DNA of 64,000 bases. Source: Glaciecola sp964195425. Its GTDB lineage: Bacteria > Pseudomonadota > Gammaproteobacteria > Enterobacterales > Alteromonadaceae. The position numbers and the translations under genes are program-made. A model generated the notes under the pieces. It saw only the letters and a program-made list of their open reading frames with translations, did not search any database and was not told the DNA's origin. The stretch spans positions 1 through 64,000 of the forward strand of contig CAXMOM010000004.1 of assembly GCA_964195425.1 (NCBI GenBank). Reading direction: 5' to 3'. Of this stretch, positions 7,110-15,680 are shown piece after piece. Position 1 is the stretch's first letter. Each line of letters starts with the position of its first letter.

Positions 7110-8072
7110 ATGTCTACGACTGAAAAAGCGCTTGATATTCAAGGCTTGCAAAAAACATATGCCGGCGGCGTGCAAGCGCTTAAAGGAATCGATCTACACG
7201 TTGAGCAAGGTGATTTTTTCGCGTTGCTGGGCCCAAATGGCGCAGGTAAATCGACCACTATTGGTATCATTTGTTCGCTGGTAAATAAAACATCAGGCAG
7301 TATTAATGTGTTTGGTCACGATTCTGTAGATCAAGAAGTAGATGCCAAAAGTTGTATTGGTTTGGTTCCTCAAGAATTTAACTTTAATCAGTTTGAAACG
7401 CTTTTACAAATTGTGGTTAATCAGGCGGGTTATTATGGCGTTCCCAGAAGTATCGCCAAAGAGCGTGCTGAAAAATACCTTAAAAAACTAGAGCTGTGGG
7501 ACAAGCGAAATGCCAACGCACGCGAATTATCAGGAGGCATGAAACGAAGGCTTATGATAGCGCGTGCTCTTATGCACGAACCCAAAATGCTGATCTTAGA
7601 TGAGCCAACTGCAGGTGTTGATATTGAGGTGCGCCGGTCTATGTGGGCATTTTTGACAGATATAAATACCCAAGGAGTTACCATTATTTTAACCACGCAT
7701 TATCTTGAAGAAGCAGAAATGTTGTGCAGAAATATCGCTATCATCGATAAAGGAATTATTGTAGAAAACACCAGCATGAAAGCCCTATTGTCGACCTTAA
7801 ATGTTGAAACCTTTGTTTTTGACTTAGCATCGGGTGCGAACAATATTCACATTCCAGAATTTGAATGCAGAGCCATTGACGATCAAACTCTTGAAGTTGA
7901 TGTGCCAAAGGACAGTATGTTAAATACTGTATTTGAGGAGTTTTCAGCCCAAAAAGTAAAAGTATTGAGCATGCGTAACAAAGCTAATCGCCTTGAAGAA
8001 CTTTTTGTACGCTTAGTGACGTCGAATAAACCTAGCAGTGAAAATCAAGAAGTAAAAGGAGGGCCTGCGTAA
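7110..8072 (+). CDS. yadG: ABC exporter ATP-binding protein (YadG-like)
   Basis: 320 residues. Walker A GPNGAGKST is at about residues 46-54, the Q-loop is in VPQEFNFNQFE, the signature ELSGGMKRRLMIARAL at about 141-156, Walker B MLILDEPTAGVD at about 163-174 and the switch His in TTHYLEEAE. It is the ATPase of an ABC-2 type exporter. The C-terminal 90 residues form the usual regulatory extension. The stop codon shares a base with the start of the permease gene (TAATG), so the two are translationally coupled. The substrate is not known for this family. Confidence 0.92.
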   Translation: MSTTEKALDIQGLQKTYAGGVQALKGIDLHVEQGDFFALLGPNGAGKSTTIGIICSLVNKTSGSINVFGHDSVDQEVDAKSCIGLVPQEFNFNQFETLLQIVVNQAGYYGVPRSIAKERAEKYLKKLELWDKRNANARELSGGMKRRLMIARALMHEPKMLILDEPTAGVDIEVRRSMWAFLTDINTQGVTIILTTHYLEEAEMLCRNIAIIDKGIIVENTSMKALLSTLNVETFVFDLASGANNIHIPEFECRAIDDQTLEVDVPKDSMLNTVFEEFSAQKVKVLSMRNKANRLEELFVRLVTSNKPSSENQEVKGGPA

Positions 8073-8851
8073 TGAGCATTACAACTCACCGTAATTTTGT
8101 GGCTCTAAAAACGATTTGGATTAAAGAGTGCACTCGATTTTTACGCATTTGGATACAAACGCTTGTACCACCTGCAATTACAATGTCTTTGTACTTTGTA
8201 ATATTCGGCAATTTGATTGGTAAACGTATTGGCGAAATGGGCGGGTTTACTTACATGGAATTTATTGTACCGGGCTTAATAATGATGTCGATTATTACCA
8301 GTTCGTATTCGAATGTATCGTCGTCTTTCTTTAGCGCTAAATTTCAACGCAACGTCGAGGAACTGCTCGTAGCTCCCGTTCCAACTTGGGTTGTAATTAT
8401 GGGGTTTGTGGGTGGAGGTGTTGCCCGAGCCCTTATAATAGGGGTCATTGTTACTTGTGTGTCTATGTTTTTTGTTGATGTCAAAATTCATAACTTTTTT
8501 GTGATTGTTGTGACTTTGGTGCTTACCTCCATACTGTTTGCAACTGCTGGGCTTATTAATGGCATTTATGCGAAAAATTTTGATGATATTAGCGTTATTC
8601 CTACCTTCGTGTTGACGCCTCTTACCTATCTTGGCGGAGTATTTTACTCACTTACGCTATTGCCTGAGTTTTGGCAAATGGTAAGCCAAGCTAATCCAAT
8701 TGTGTATATGGTAAATGGCTTTCGATATGGATTTTTGGGTGTGTCTGATGTTAACCATTGGACATCTATTGCCTTGCTAATTGTATTTAATGTTGTGCTC
8801 TTGAGTTTTGCCTATCGATTACTGAAGAAGGGCGTAGGCATTCGTTCATAA
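8072..8851 (+). CDS. yadH: ABC-2 type permease (YadH-like)
   Basis: 259 residues with six hydrophobic segments. It has the ABC-2 permease pattern: an N-terminal amphipathic stretch (TIWIKECTRFLRIWIQTLVPP), MEFIVPGLIMMSIITSSYSN, and the late motif TPLTYLGGVFYSLTLLPEFWQ then NPIVYMVNGFRYGFLG. It is the membrane partner of the ATPase immediately upstream, overlapping it by one base. E. coli YadH has about the same length. Confidence 0.92.
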   Translation: MSITTHRNFVALKTIWIKECTRFLRIWIQTLVPPAITMSLYFVIFGNLIGKRIGEMGGFTYMEFIVPGLIMMSIITSSYSNVSSSFFSAKFQRNVEELLVAPVPTWVVIMGFVGGGVARALIIGVIVTCVSMFFVDVKIHNFFVIVVTLVLTSILFATAGLINGIYAKNFDDISVIPTFVLTPLTYLGGVFYSLTLLPEFWQMVSQANPIVYMVNGFRYGFLGVSDVNHWTSIALLIVFNVVLLSFAYRLLKKGVGIRS

Positions 8852-8912
8852 TAAGAACTGCCTTGGCACTTTCACATAAAGTAAATATAACAAATACTCA
8901 GGAAAAAATAAC

Positions 8913-9647
8913 ATGACAGCCTCGCAGGCTCGCAGTATAACGACCAATCAAGTCGATGTGCATCCAGACTTAATTCAAGCACTGGCCAAACATCAAAGCA
9001 GTGATTTTAAGCGACCCATTGCAGCGCATACCACACAGGCATTTACCAACTTGCTTGATTGGTTGGGGGACTGGCAAGGTGAAGTGATTGTAGATGCCGG
9101 TTGCGGGGTTGGCGAGAGCTCAAAAAATATTTCTGAAGAGTATCCAGATGCTAAGGTCGTTGGCGTCGATAAATCATTAGCGCGTCTTGATAAGCACAAA
9201 AGTTATGCTGGGCAATCCAATGAAGAAACCTTAGTAAACGAAAAAACAGAACCATCACACACTGCAAAGAATTACTTATTGCTACAGGCAGATTTAAACG
9301 ATTTCTGGCGCCTACTCGCGCAGTATATTGAAGAAAATAAACCTTCGTGGAAGATAGCGAGGCAATTTATTTTGTATCCAAACCCATATCCTAAAAAGAC
9401 TCAGCTAGGTAAACGTTGGCACGGGTCGGCGCTATTTCCATTTATTGTGAAGGTGTCGCCGAATATTGAAGTACGTTCAAATTGGCGATTGTATTTAGAT
9501 GAGTGTTTAATAGCGGCTCAACATTATGGATTGACCGGCAGCATTGAAGCTATTGTAAATGGCCAAGATAACAAGCCTTACACTCCATTTGAGCGTAAAT
9601 ATCTAGACTCGGATCAAACCTGTTTTAAATTAGTCATACGCCCTTGA
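8913..9647 (+). CDS. TrmB-like SAM-dependent methyltransferase (divergent paralogue)
   Basis: 244 residues. SAM-binding motif I is VDAGCGVGESSKNI (about residues 60-73), followed by an acidic loop (VVGVDKS). The later LYPNPYPKKTQLGKRWHGSALF segment is the counterpart of the TrmB motif around FPDPWPKKRH...RR, which marks the tRNA (guanine-46-N7) methyltransferase family. The variant residues and longer middle suggest a paralogue rather than the housekeeping TrmB, and the substrate is uncertain. Its 3' end overlaps the convergent EAL gene by 34 bases. Confidence 0.75.
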   Translation: MTASQARSITTNQVDVHPDLIQALAKHQSSDFKRPIAAHTTQAFTNLLDWLGDWQGEVIVDAGCGVGESSKNISEEYPDAKVVGVDKSLARLDKHKSYAGQSNEETLVNEKTEPSHTAKNYLLLQADLNDFWRLLAQYIEENKPSWKIARQFILYPNPYPKKTQLGKRWHGSALFPFIVKVSPNIEVRSNWRLYLDECLIAAQHYGLTGSIEAIVNGQDNKPYTPFERKYLDSDQTCFKLVIRP

Positions 9648-10333
9648 GGCTGCGATAAGAAGTAACCTTGACCATAGTTTATCCCTAAACTGCTAACTGC
9701 ATCTAAGGTGTTATCGTCTTCAATATGCTCAGCAACTAAATCACAGTTTGTTGTATTACAATGACTAACCATATGTTCAATAGTGGTTTTATTCTCCCCA
9801 GTTCGTGCAAAACGCGTAACCATATCACCTCTAATTTTAATAGCATGAACACCAGTTGCTATCACTTCTAGAAGTTTGTCCTCAAATGAGTGCACATCGT
9901 CTATCGTTACGTGTACGTTTGGCAATTTTTCTATTAGGTTGTGCAGCAAATGTGGATGATTCTTTACGCTGTCATAAGCAAGCTCGACACCCACCAAATT
10001 TGAATTCAGTTTACCAAATAAACTTTGCATCCATGACACTAGTGCAGCATCGCGCAAATCGCTTGGAAACATATTAATGCTCCAGCGCATGTCTTTTGCC
10101 ATGCAATAAGCACAGCTCATTTCAAACATACGTTGGGTTAACTGTGCACTAGATTGTGAGCGACTAATGATGTACAAAAATTCGCTTGGCAAATATATAT
10201 TATCATCCTTAGTAATTAGCCTAGACAAACACTCATAGCGCATCACTTTATGATTTCGTAAATCAAATATGGGTTGAAAGTAGGGCACTATTTGTTCAAT
10301 AGAAAACTCTTCGACCACGGCTTTTGCTTGCAC
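9614..10333 (-). CDS. EAL-domain protein, variant active site
   Basis: 239 residues forming a stand-alone EAL domain with no sensor, GGDEF or membrane segment. Family landmarks are in order: YFQPIFDL, ECLSRL in place of EALxR, SINMFPSDL (metal-site Asn), VELAYDS in place of ELTES, TIDDVHSFED in place of DDFGTG, IKIRGD in place of KID, VAEHIED and GQGYFLSQP. Most metal ligands remain, but the loop after DD, which is needed for dimerisation and catalysis, is changed. It may be a weak c-di-GMP phosphodiesterase or a c-di-GMP binding/regulatory protein. It is convergent with the TrmB-like gene and overlaps it by 34 bases. Confidence 0.82.
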   Translation of the reverse strand: MQAKAVVEEFSIEQIVPYFQPIFDLRNHKVMRYECLSRLITKDDNIYLPSEFLYIISRSQSSAQLTQRMFEMSCAYCMAKDMRWSINMFPSDLRDAALVSWMQSLFGKLNSNLVGVELAYDSVKNHPHLLHNLIEKLPNVHVTIDDVHSFEDKLLEVIATGVHAIKIRGDMVTRFARTGENKTTIEHMVSHCNTTNCDLVAEHIEDDNTLDAVSSLGINYGQGYFLSQPQGRMTNLKQV

Positions 10334-10540
10334 GGTTATTCCTAATTGATTATTGTCTATACTTGTTATCCGTAAATCTTTGTATAGCTTTAGCTTTTTA
10401 GACGCTTAATACACCTTTTTATGCACTATTTTGAAGAACTTGTTGCACAAAGCCATTGTTTTAGGGCTTACGAAAATTGTTAATTTAATAGTAATAGGGT
10501 AATATTTCGCCCCCTTGCAAAAACCTTAGAGGTTTTGGAT

Positions 10541-12163
10541 TTGTCAAAAGCAGAAGTTAGCTTAGAACATTTGTTCAAAGTGTTTACTAAACCTGAACAT
10601 AATGACTCTACGTTGGCCAAAATTGAACGCCATTTATCTGATAACGTCTCTGATTTTTTGTCTCAGCACGTCGTCGCGCAAAAAACCTCGTTAGAAGAAA
10701 TCGAGCAAGACTTTATGGAGCACTCTGTTCCAGATCAGCCTGACTTTGTGTCTAGCCATGCTGAAGTTTTACTTGAGAAACTGGTAAGTCATTCGGTAAA
10801 TACATATTCGCCTACTTTTATAGGGCATATGACCTCAGCACTGCCGTATTTTCATTTGTCTTTGGCCAAGCTTTTGGTTGGGCTAAATCAAAATTTAGTT
10901 AAAATTGAAACATCGAAAGCGTTTACTCCCCTTGAAAGACAAACGTTAGGCATGATGCACAACTTGGTCTATGGGTGTGATGCAGCGTTTTATCGTGAAT
11001 ATTTGCATAGTGCCAAGCATTCTTTAGGCGCTTTTTGTTCTGGCGGTACTATCGCTAATATTACCGCTCTTTGGGTGGCTCGAAACAAACTGTTAGGGCC
11101 AACAAAAAACTTTGCCGGTGTTGCCAAAGTAGGTTTAATGGCAGCATATAAGCAACATGACATTAATAATTTAGGGCTTATATGTTCTAAACGTGGACAC
11201 TATTCTTTGGGCAAGGCGGTTGATGTGCTTGGTATTGGCCGCAACAATATGCTTAAAGTCGACAACAGCGACCTGCGTTTATCGCCTGAGCGCGTGCTTA
11301 AATTAGGTAAGCAGTACCAAAGTGAAGGCAATAAACTGCTTGCTATTGTTGGTATTGCTGGCACCACCGAAACAGGTCATATAGATCCTCTGGACGAGCT
11401 TGCAGACGTAGCCAAAGAACTCGACACTTGGTTCCATGTAGATGCAGCCTGGGGCGGTGCTACCTTGTTTTCGGATACCCACAAGCATAAATTGAAAGGT
11501 GTTGAGCGTGCCGACTCTGTCACTATCGACGCGCATAAGCAAATGTACGTGCCGGTAGGCGCTGGTATGGCTTTATTTAAAAACCCCCACGATGCTAACG
11601 CAGTGCGTCATCACGCCCAATATATTTTGCGGGAGGGTTCGAAAGATTTAGGCGCAACAACTTTAGAAGGTTCTCGTAATGGTATGGCGTTAACCGTATA
11701 TTCATCTTTACATATTTTGGGTAAAAACGGCTACCAGTTACTCATTGATAAAGCGATTAGTCTGGCGCAAACCTTCGCACGAATGATAAACATGCACAGT
11801 CATTTTGAGCTTATCACTGAACCTGATTTATCGATTCTAACTTATAGATTGCGTCCGGCGCACTTATCTACCATGGGCGAAGCACCTACGTGCCAGCTAC
11901 AAACTATTAATAGTGAGTTAGATAAACTTACTGTGTCTATACAAAAACAGCAGCGTGAAGCAGGCAAGTCGTTCGTGTCAAGAACCCGTATTGAAGCACC
12001 GAAGTACAATGGTGTATCGGTAACTGTATTTAGAGTGGTGTTGGCTAATCCACTCACCACTGAAAAAGACTTAGTGAATATTTTAAATGAGCAGGTCGCT
12101 TATGCAGAATCCCACGCCATTTGGGAACAACTTAGCCGACAAACGTTAATACAAATTGCCTGA
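10541..12163 (+). CDS. panP: Pyridoxal-dependent aspartate 1-decarboxylase PanP
   Basis: About 541 residues of a group II PLP decarboxylase. Seen are FCSGGTIANITALWVARN, VGIAGTTETGHIDP, WFHVDAAWGGA and the PLP-lysine motif TIDAHKQMYVPVGAG, then ARYIL-type LREGSKDLGATTLEGSR. The length and N-terminus match PanP, which makes beta-alanine from aspartate for pantothenate/CoA synthesis in Vibrio and Alteromonas relatives that lack PanD. The start is TTG 10541 with AGAGG at 10528-10532 (8-base spacing). The upstream in-frame TTG 10535 is too close to that site. Confidence 0.88.
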   Translation: MSKAEVSLEHLFKVFTKPEHNDSTLAKIERHLSDNVSDFLSQHVVAQKTSLEEIEQDFMEHSVPDQPDFVSSHAEVLLEKLVSHSVNTYSPTFIGHMTSALPYFHLSLAKLLVGLNQNLVKIETSKAFTPLERQTLGMMHNLVYGCDAAFYREYLHSAKHSLGAFCSGGTIANITALWVARNKLLGPTKNFAGVAKVGLMAAYKQHDINNLGLICSKRGHYSLGKAVDVLGIGRNNMLKVDNSDLRLSPERVLKLGKQYQSEGNKLLAIVGIAGTTETGHIDPLDELADVAKELDTWFHVDAAWGGATLFSDTHKHKLKGVERADSVTIDAHKQMYVPVGAGMALFKNPHDANAVRHHAQYILREGSKDLGATTLEGSRNGMALTVYSSLHILGKNGYQLLIDKAISLAQTFARMINMHSHFELITEPDLSILTYRLRPAHLSTMGEAPTCQLQTINSELDKLTVSIQKQQREAGKSFVSRTRIEAPKYNGVSVTVFRVVLANPLTTEKDLVNILNEQVAYAESHAIWEQLSRQTLIQIA

Positions 12164-12227
12164 GGTGATTTTACTCAGGCTTTTGAAGTTTATTGATAAC
12201 GACTTAATCCGTTATTTTAAAGACAGC

Positions 12228-13037
12228 TTATTGATTACGCTTGGCGAACACGCGTCTGCGCACTGCTGTTAATACCGCTAAACCTATCACAAGCATTATC
12301 CCTAAACTACCGCCACTTCCGCCGTCATCCGTTGGCTGCTGGCCACCGCTGTTGATTCGGGTATTTAATGTGGGGTTCAATTCTGGATTAGTTGATACTG
12401 CAGCATCGATCACTACTATATCGCTAATGATTACTAAGTTTTCGTCGGTGGGCGTTATGTTATTAGAAGCATCGGCGCTGGTATAGTCTCTAAGGGGGAG
12501 CGCATTAAAAGGCGCAGCAAAACCAAATTTTGGTAATCCGGCTATTTGATCAACTATTTCCATACCATTTCCCAACACTTGACCAAAAACAGTAAATCCA
12601 CCGTTTTGTGTATCTAGGTTTGATGGGCTTCCTGAATTATTCGACAAACTAACAAAAAATTGAGACGTAGCACTATTGGGGTTATTGCCCAGTTTCGCCA
12701 TGGCCACGGTAGCACGTAAGTTTGATAGCTCAGGTTCGTTTATAACGGCCGTACCGGTGGCAATGGGGTCGGGTGGAAAGTCGTTATTGTATTGAAAACC
12801 ACCCATTTGAATAACAAAATTATCTGCGCTTCTGTGAACCGTATTATTAGCATAAGCCCCAGCATTTACGTAAGACAAAAAGTTTTCAACCGTGCGCGGG
12901 GTAGCATTATCGAACAAGTTAATTTGAAAGTTGCCTACATTAGTGCGCACTTCTACAACGGTTGCATTTGCTGCACAAGAAACTAATAAACAGCTTAAGG
13001 AAAAGACAAGGGTACTGATTAGGTTTTTATTTTTCAC
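12228..13037 (-). CDS. Secreted cyclophilin-type peptidyl-prolyl isomerase with GlyGly-CTERM-like tail
   Basis: 269 residues. A signal peptide ends around residue 25; LVSC could also be read as a lipobox. The cyclophilin fold follows (about 28-215: VRTNVGNFQINLFDNATPRTV, TVHRSADNFVIQMGGF, SQFFVSLSNN, FTVFGQVLGNGMEIVDQI). The C-terminus is a low-complexity linker, a Gly-rich DDGGSGGS, a hydrophobic helix and a closing Arg cluster (TAVRRRVF). This is the GlyGly-CTERM layout recognised by rhombosortase and linked to type II secretion and surface anchoring. It speeds prolyl isomerisation in the periplasm or on the surface. Monocistronic. Confidence 0.85.
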   Translation of the reverse strand: MKNKNLISTLVFSLSCLLVSCAANATVVEVRTNVGNFQINLFDNATPRTVENFLSYVNAGAYANNTVHRSADNFVIQMGGFQYNNDFPPDPIATGTAVINEPELSNLRATVAMAKLGNNPNSATSQFFVSLSNNSGSPSNLDTQNGGFTVFGQVLGNGMEIVDQIAGLPKFGFAAPFNALPLRDYTSADASNNITPTDENLVIISDIVVIDAAVSTNPELNPTLNTRINSGGQQPTDDGGSGGSLGIMLVIGLAVLTAVRRRVFAKRNQ

Positions 13038-13354
13038 TATGAGTTCCGGTTCCGATTTCTAAGGTGTAGTGCATGAAGCAAGCAAAGTGCATCACACCAA
13101 TAAAGTTTATGAGGCAAATAATATAGTACGTATTTGTTGAATGCTAGCGATTATCGAGGAAATTCAGAGTAAACGCAAAAAGCACTGATCTTCAACGTTT
13201 TCGTGATACTTTCTTTATAAACACCTTGCATACTTAGGCGAACTTACCATTTATTGAAATTTACCAGTCCACGTTAAGGTCTTTTCTTATGCTAGATATA
13301 AAAACGCTTCACCCAAACAGTAAACGCAGTAGCCAAGAAGCATTAAGGAAAAGC
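13038..13354. other. Intergenic, divergent promoters
   Basis: A 317-base gap between the cyclophilin gene and the two-component operon. It contains an alternative in-frame start for the response regulator at ATG 13289 (with AAGG at 13276-13279), which would add 22 residues without family counterpart. I see no other gene or structured RNA. Confidence 0.5.
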
Positions 13355-14146
13355 ATGGACAGAGTATTAGTGGTAGAAGATGATTTCGACATAGCCACCT
13401 TGATTACGGTTAACTTAAGTGAATTAGGCCTAAGCATAGATCACCATGCTGATGGACAAGAAGGGCTAGATGCGGCTTTAAAAAACGATTATGCCTTGGT
13501 GCTTTTAGACGTAATGTTACCCTCGTTAGGGGGCTTAGATATTTGCCGTAATTTACGCGATCAAAAACCTGAGCAGGCCATCATTATGCTAACGGCCAAA
13601 AATTCTGAGACCGACCGTGTACTTGGCCTAGAGCTTGGAGCTGACGACTACATGACCAAACCCTTCAGTATTAGAGAATTACAAGCAAGAGTGCGTTCTC
13701 AAATCAGAAAAGCCCATTTACTGACTAATATTCGCCAACAACCGCCAGCACCTCAGCATTTCATTGAACAAGGCACAATAAGAATAAATCAACAAACCCG
13801 TGAAGTCATATGCAAGCAAGTATCTGTTGACCTTACCGCTACTGAGTTTGATTTGTTGTACCATCTAATGAAACATCCTAATCAAGTTTTTTCACGAGCT
13901 CAGTTGCTTGAATCAGTATGGGGATATCAGCATAGTGGCTACGAGCATACCGTTAACTCCCATATTAATAGGCTACGGGCAAAAGTAGAAATAGACGCTG
14001 CTAATCCAGAATATGTGCAAACAGTGTGGGGTGTTGGCTATAAGTTTAATACTTCTAAACCTGCCGTTCAGGGTAATACCGACGCCAATCACTTAAGTCC
14101 AATAGCGCGAGAAAACACCGATTCCAGCACTGGTAGTGGGACATAA
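13355..14146 (+). CDS. OmpR-family response regulator
   Basis: 263 residues from ATG 13355, chosen because the receiver domain starts at once (MDRVLVVEDD) and TAAGGA lies 6 bases upstream; ATG 13289 is in frame. The phosphoacceptor is Asp52 (LLDVMLPS), with the conserved Lys in TKPFSIREL. The winged-helix effector domain ends with HTVNSHINRLRAKVE and YVQTVWGVGYKF. A Ser/Thr/Asn-rich tail of about 30 residues follows. It is in an operon with the kinase gene, which starts one base after its stop. The signal and targets are unknown. Confidence 0.9.
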   Translation: MDRVLVVEDDFDIATLITVNLSELGLSIDHHADGQEGLDAALKNDYALVLLDVMLPSLGGLDICRNLRDQKPEQAIIMLTAKNSETDRVLGLELGADDYMTKPFSIRELQARVRSQIRKAHLLTNIRQQPPAPQHFIEQGTIRINQQTREVICKQVSVDLTATEFDLLYHLMKHPNQVFSRAQLLESVWGYQHSGYEHTVNSHINRLRAKVEIDAANPEYVQTVWGVGYKFNTSKPAVQGNTDANHLSPIARENTDSSTGSGT

Positions 14147-14147
14147 T

Positions 14148-15659
14148 ATGTGGCGTCCTAGACTTTGTTTTTATCAACGCTTAGCGGTAAGTTTGGTCGC
14201 GGTATTCTTTGGCGTAATTTCACTTTTTGTAGTGGCCTCTTCTTATGTGCAAGAATCGGTTACTCATGAAGGTGAGCAGCGCCTGCATTTACCATTGGCA
14301 AAACATTTAGTGCACGATAATCCATTATTAAAAACCGGCGTTTATGATTATGAAGCACTCAAAAACTTGTTTCATACCCTGATGATACTAGGCCCTAGTT
14401 TTGAATTTTATTTTGTTGACCCTGAGGGGAATATCCTTACGTATTCTGCCGATGTTGGTGAGGTAGTTACGCGTAAAATTGACCTAGCGCCAGTAAAGTT
14501 GTTGCTTGACGACGCAACTAGTCTGCCGCTTTACGGCACTGATCCTAAATCGACCACGCGGGACAAGATATTTTCAGCAGCGCCTGTGTTTAATGAAGAC
14601 CAGTTACAAGGCTATTTGTACGTTATTATTGGGGGGGCTCAATACGATTCGGTTGTGGATAGCCTAAAAAAAAGTAATGGTATTCAACAGTTTGCTTTAA
14701 TTATAGTGGCAGGCACTTTGTTTTTATTTTTCGCGTTATTGTTATTATTTCGCGTGTTTACATTGCCATTAAAACGCTTAAGCGATGACATGGATCTGTT
14801 TCGCAACAGCGGATTTAATTTAGAATCTTCAGGCGTAGTTTTACTGCCTTGGAAAGACGATAGTCGCAACGAAGTGCAGCGTTTGGGATATTCATTTAAT
14901 GAGATGCTTAAACATATCGATTCACAATGGCAACAAATTAAATCAACAGATGCACAAAGGCGTGGTCTGTTGGCCGATTTGTCGCATGATTTGCGTACTC
15001 CTTTAGCTAACCTACAAGGTTATGTTGAAACGCTAGCCTTAAAAGGCGAAAATTTAGAGGCGCCGGAACGTAAGCGTTTTATCAATATTTCGCTTAAAAA
15101 CTTGTACAACTTAAAGCGCCTAATTAACCAAATATTTGAGCTAGCGTACTTAGAAAGTGGCCACATAAAGCTTAAAAAGGAAAATTTTTTATTAACGGAG
15201 TTATTACATGATATAGCAGCTAAATTTACCATTAAGGCAGACGAAAAAAATATACAACTGGAAGTACATGGGCAGCAAGTAAACGCTTATGTAAATGCAG
15301 ATATAGAGAAGTTAGAACGTGTATTAACTAACCTATTGGAAAACGCAATTCGCCATACGCCTCAAAACGGCAGTATAAATATAAGTGTGACCACTCTAAA
15401 TGATCAGATTCAAGTCAGTGTAATTGACTCCGGTGTGGGTATTGCGCCAGAAGAACTAGCCTACATATTTGATGCACGCTATCAGGCATCAAATACAAAA
15501 CGAGACGCGACTTCTCACGTTGGGCTAGGCCTGGCTATTAGCCAAAAATTGGTAGTGCTATTAGGCTCTACTCTTATGGTGAAAAGCGAACTAGGCAACG
15601 GAACCACATTTAGCTTCGAGCTGCCTGATGTTGCATCTACTTTGTCTAGTAATAGCTAA
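14148..15659 (+). CDS. Membrane sensor histidine kinase
   Basis: About 503 residues. One TM helix lies near residues 10-32, a periplasmic sensor domain at about 33-180 and a second TM at about 185-208. A HAMP-like linker follows, then HisKA with the phosphoacceptor His280 (LSHDLRTPLANLQGYVE), and an HATPase with N box LLENAIRHTP, G1 DSGVGI and G2 GLGLAISQ. It pairs with the OmpR-type regulator immediately upstream. GTG 14136 is an alternative start overlapping the regulator gene. The stimulus cannot be read from the sequence. Confidence 0.9.
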   Translation: MWRPRLCFYQRLAVSLVAVFFGVISLFVVASSYVQESVTHEGEQRLHLPLAKHLVHDNPLLKTGVYDYEALKNLFHTLMILGPSFEFYFVDPEGNILTYSADVGEVVTRKIDLAPVKLLLDDATSLPLYGTDPKSTTRDKIFSAAPVFNEDQLQGYLYVIIGGAQYDSVVDSLKKSNGIQQFALIIVAGTLFLFFALLLLFRVFTLPLKRLSDDMDLFRNSGFNLESSGVVLLPWKDDSRNEVQRLGYSFNEMLKHIDSQWQQIKSTDAQRRGLLADLSHDLRTPLANLQGYVETLALKGENLEAPERKRFINISLKNLYNLKRLINQIFELAYLESGHIKLKKENFLLTELLHDIAAKFTIKADEKNIQLEVHGQQVNAYVNADIEKLERVLTNLLENAIRHTPQNGSINISVTTLNDQIQVSVIDSGVGIAPEELAYIFDARYQASNTKRDATSHVGLGLAISQKLVVLLGSTLMVKSELGNGTTFSFELPDVASTLSSNS

Positions 15660-15680
15660 GCTAATGTTTTGTTTATTGGC

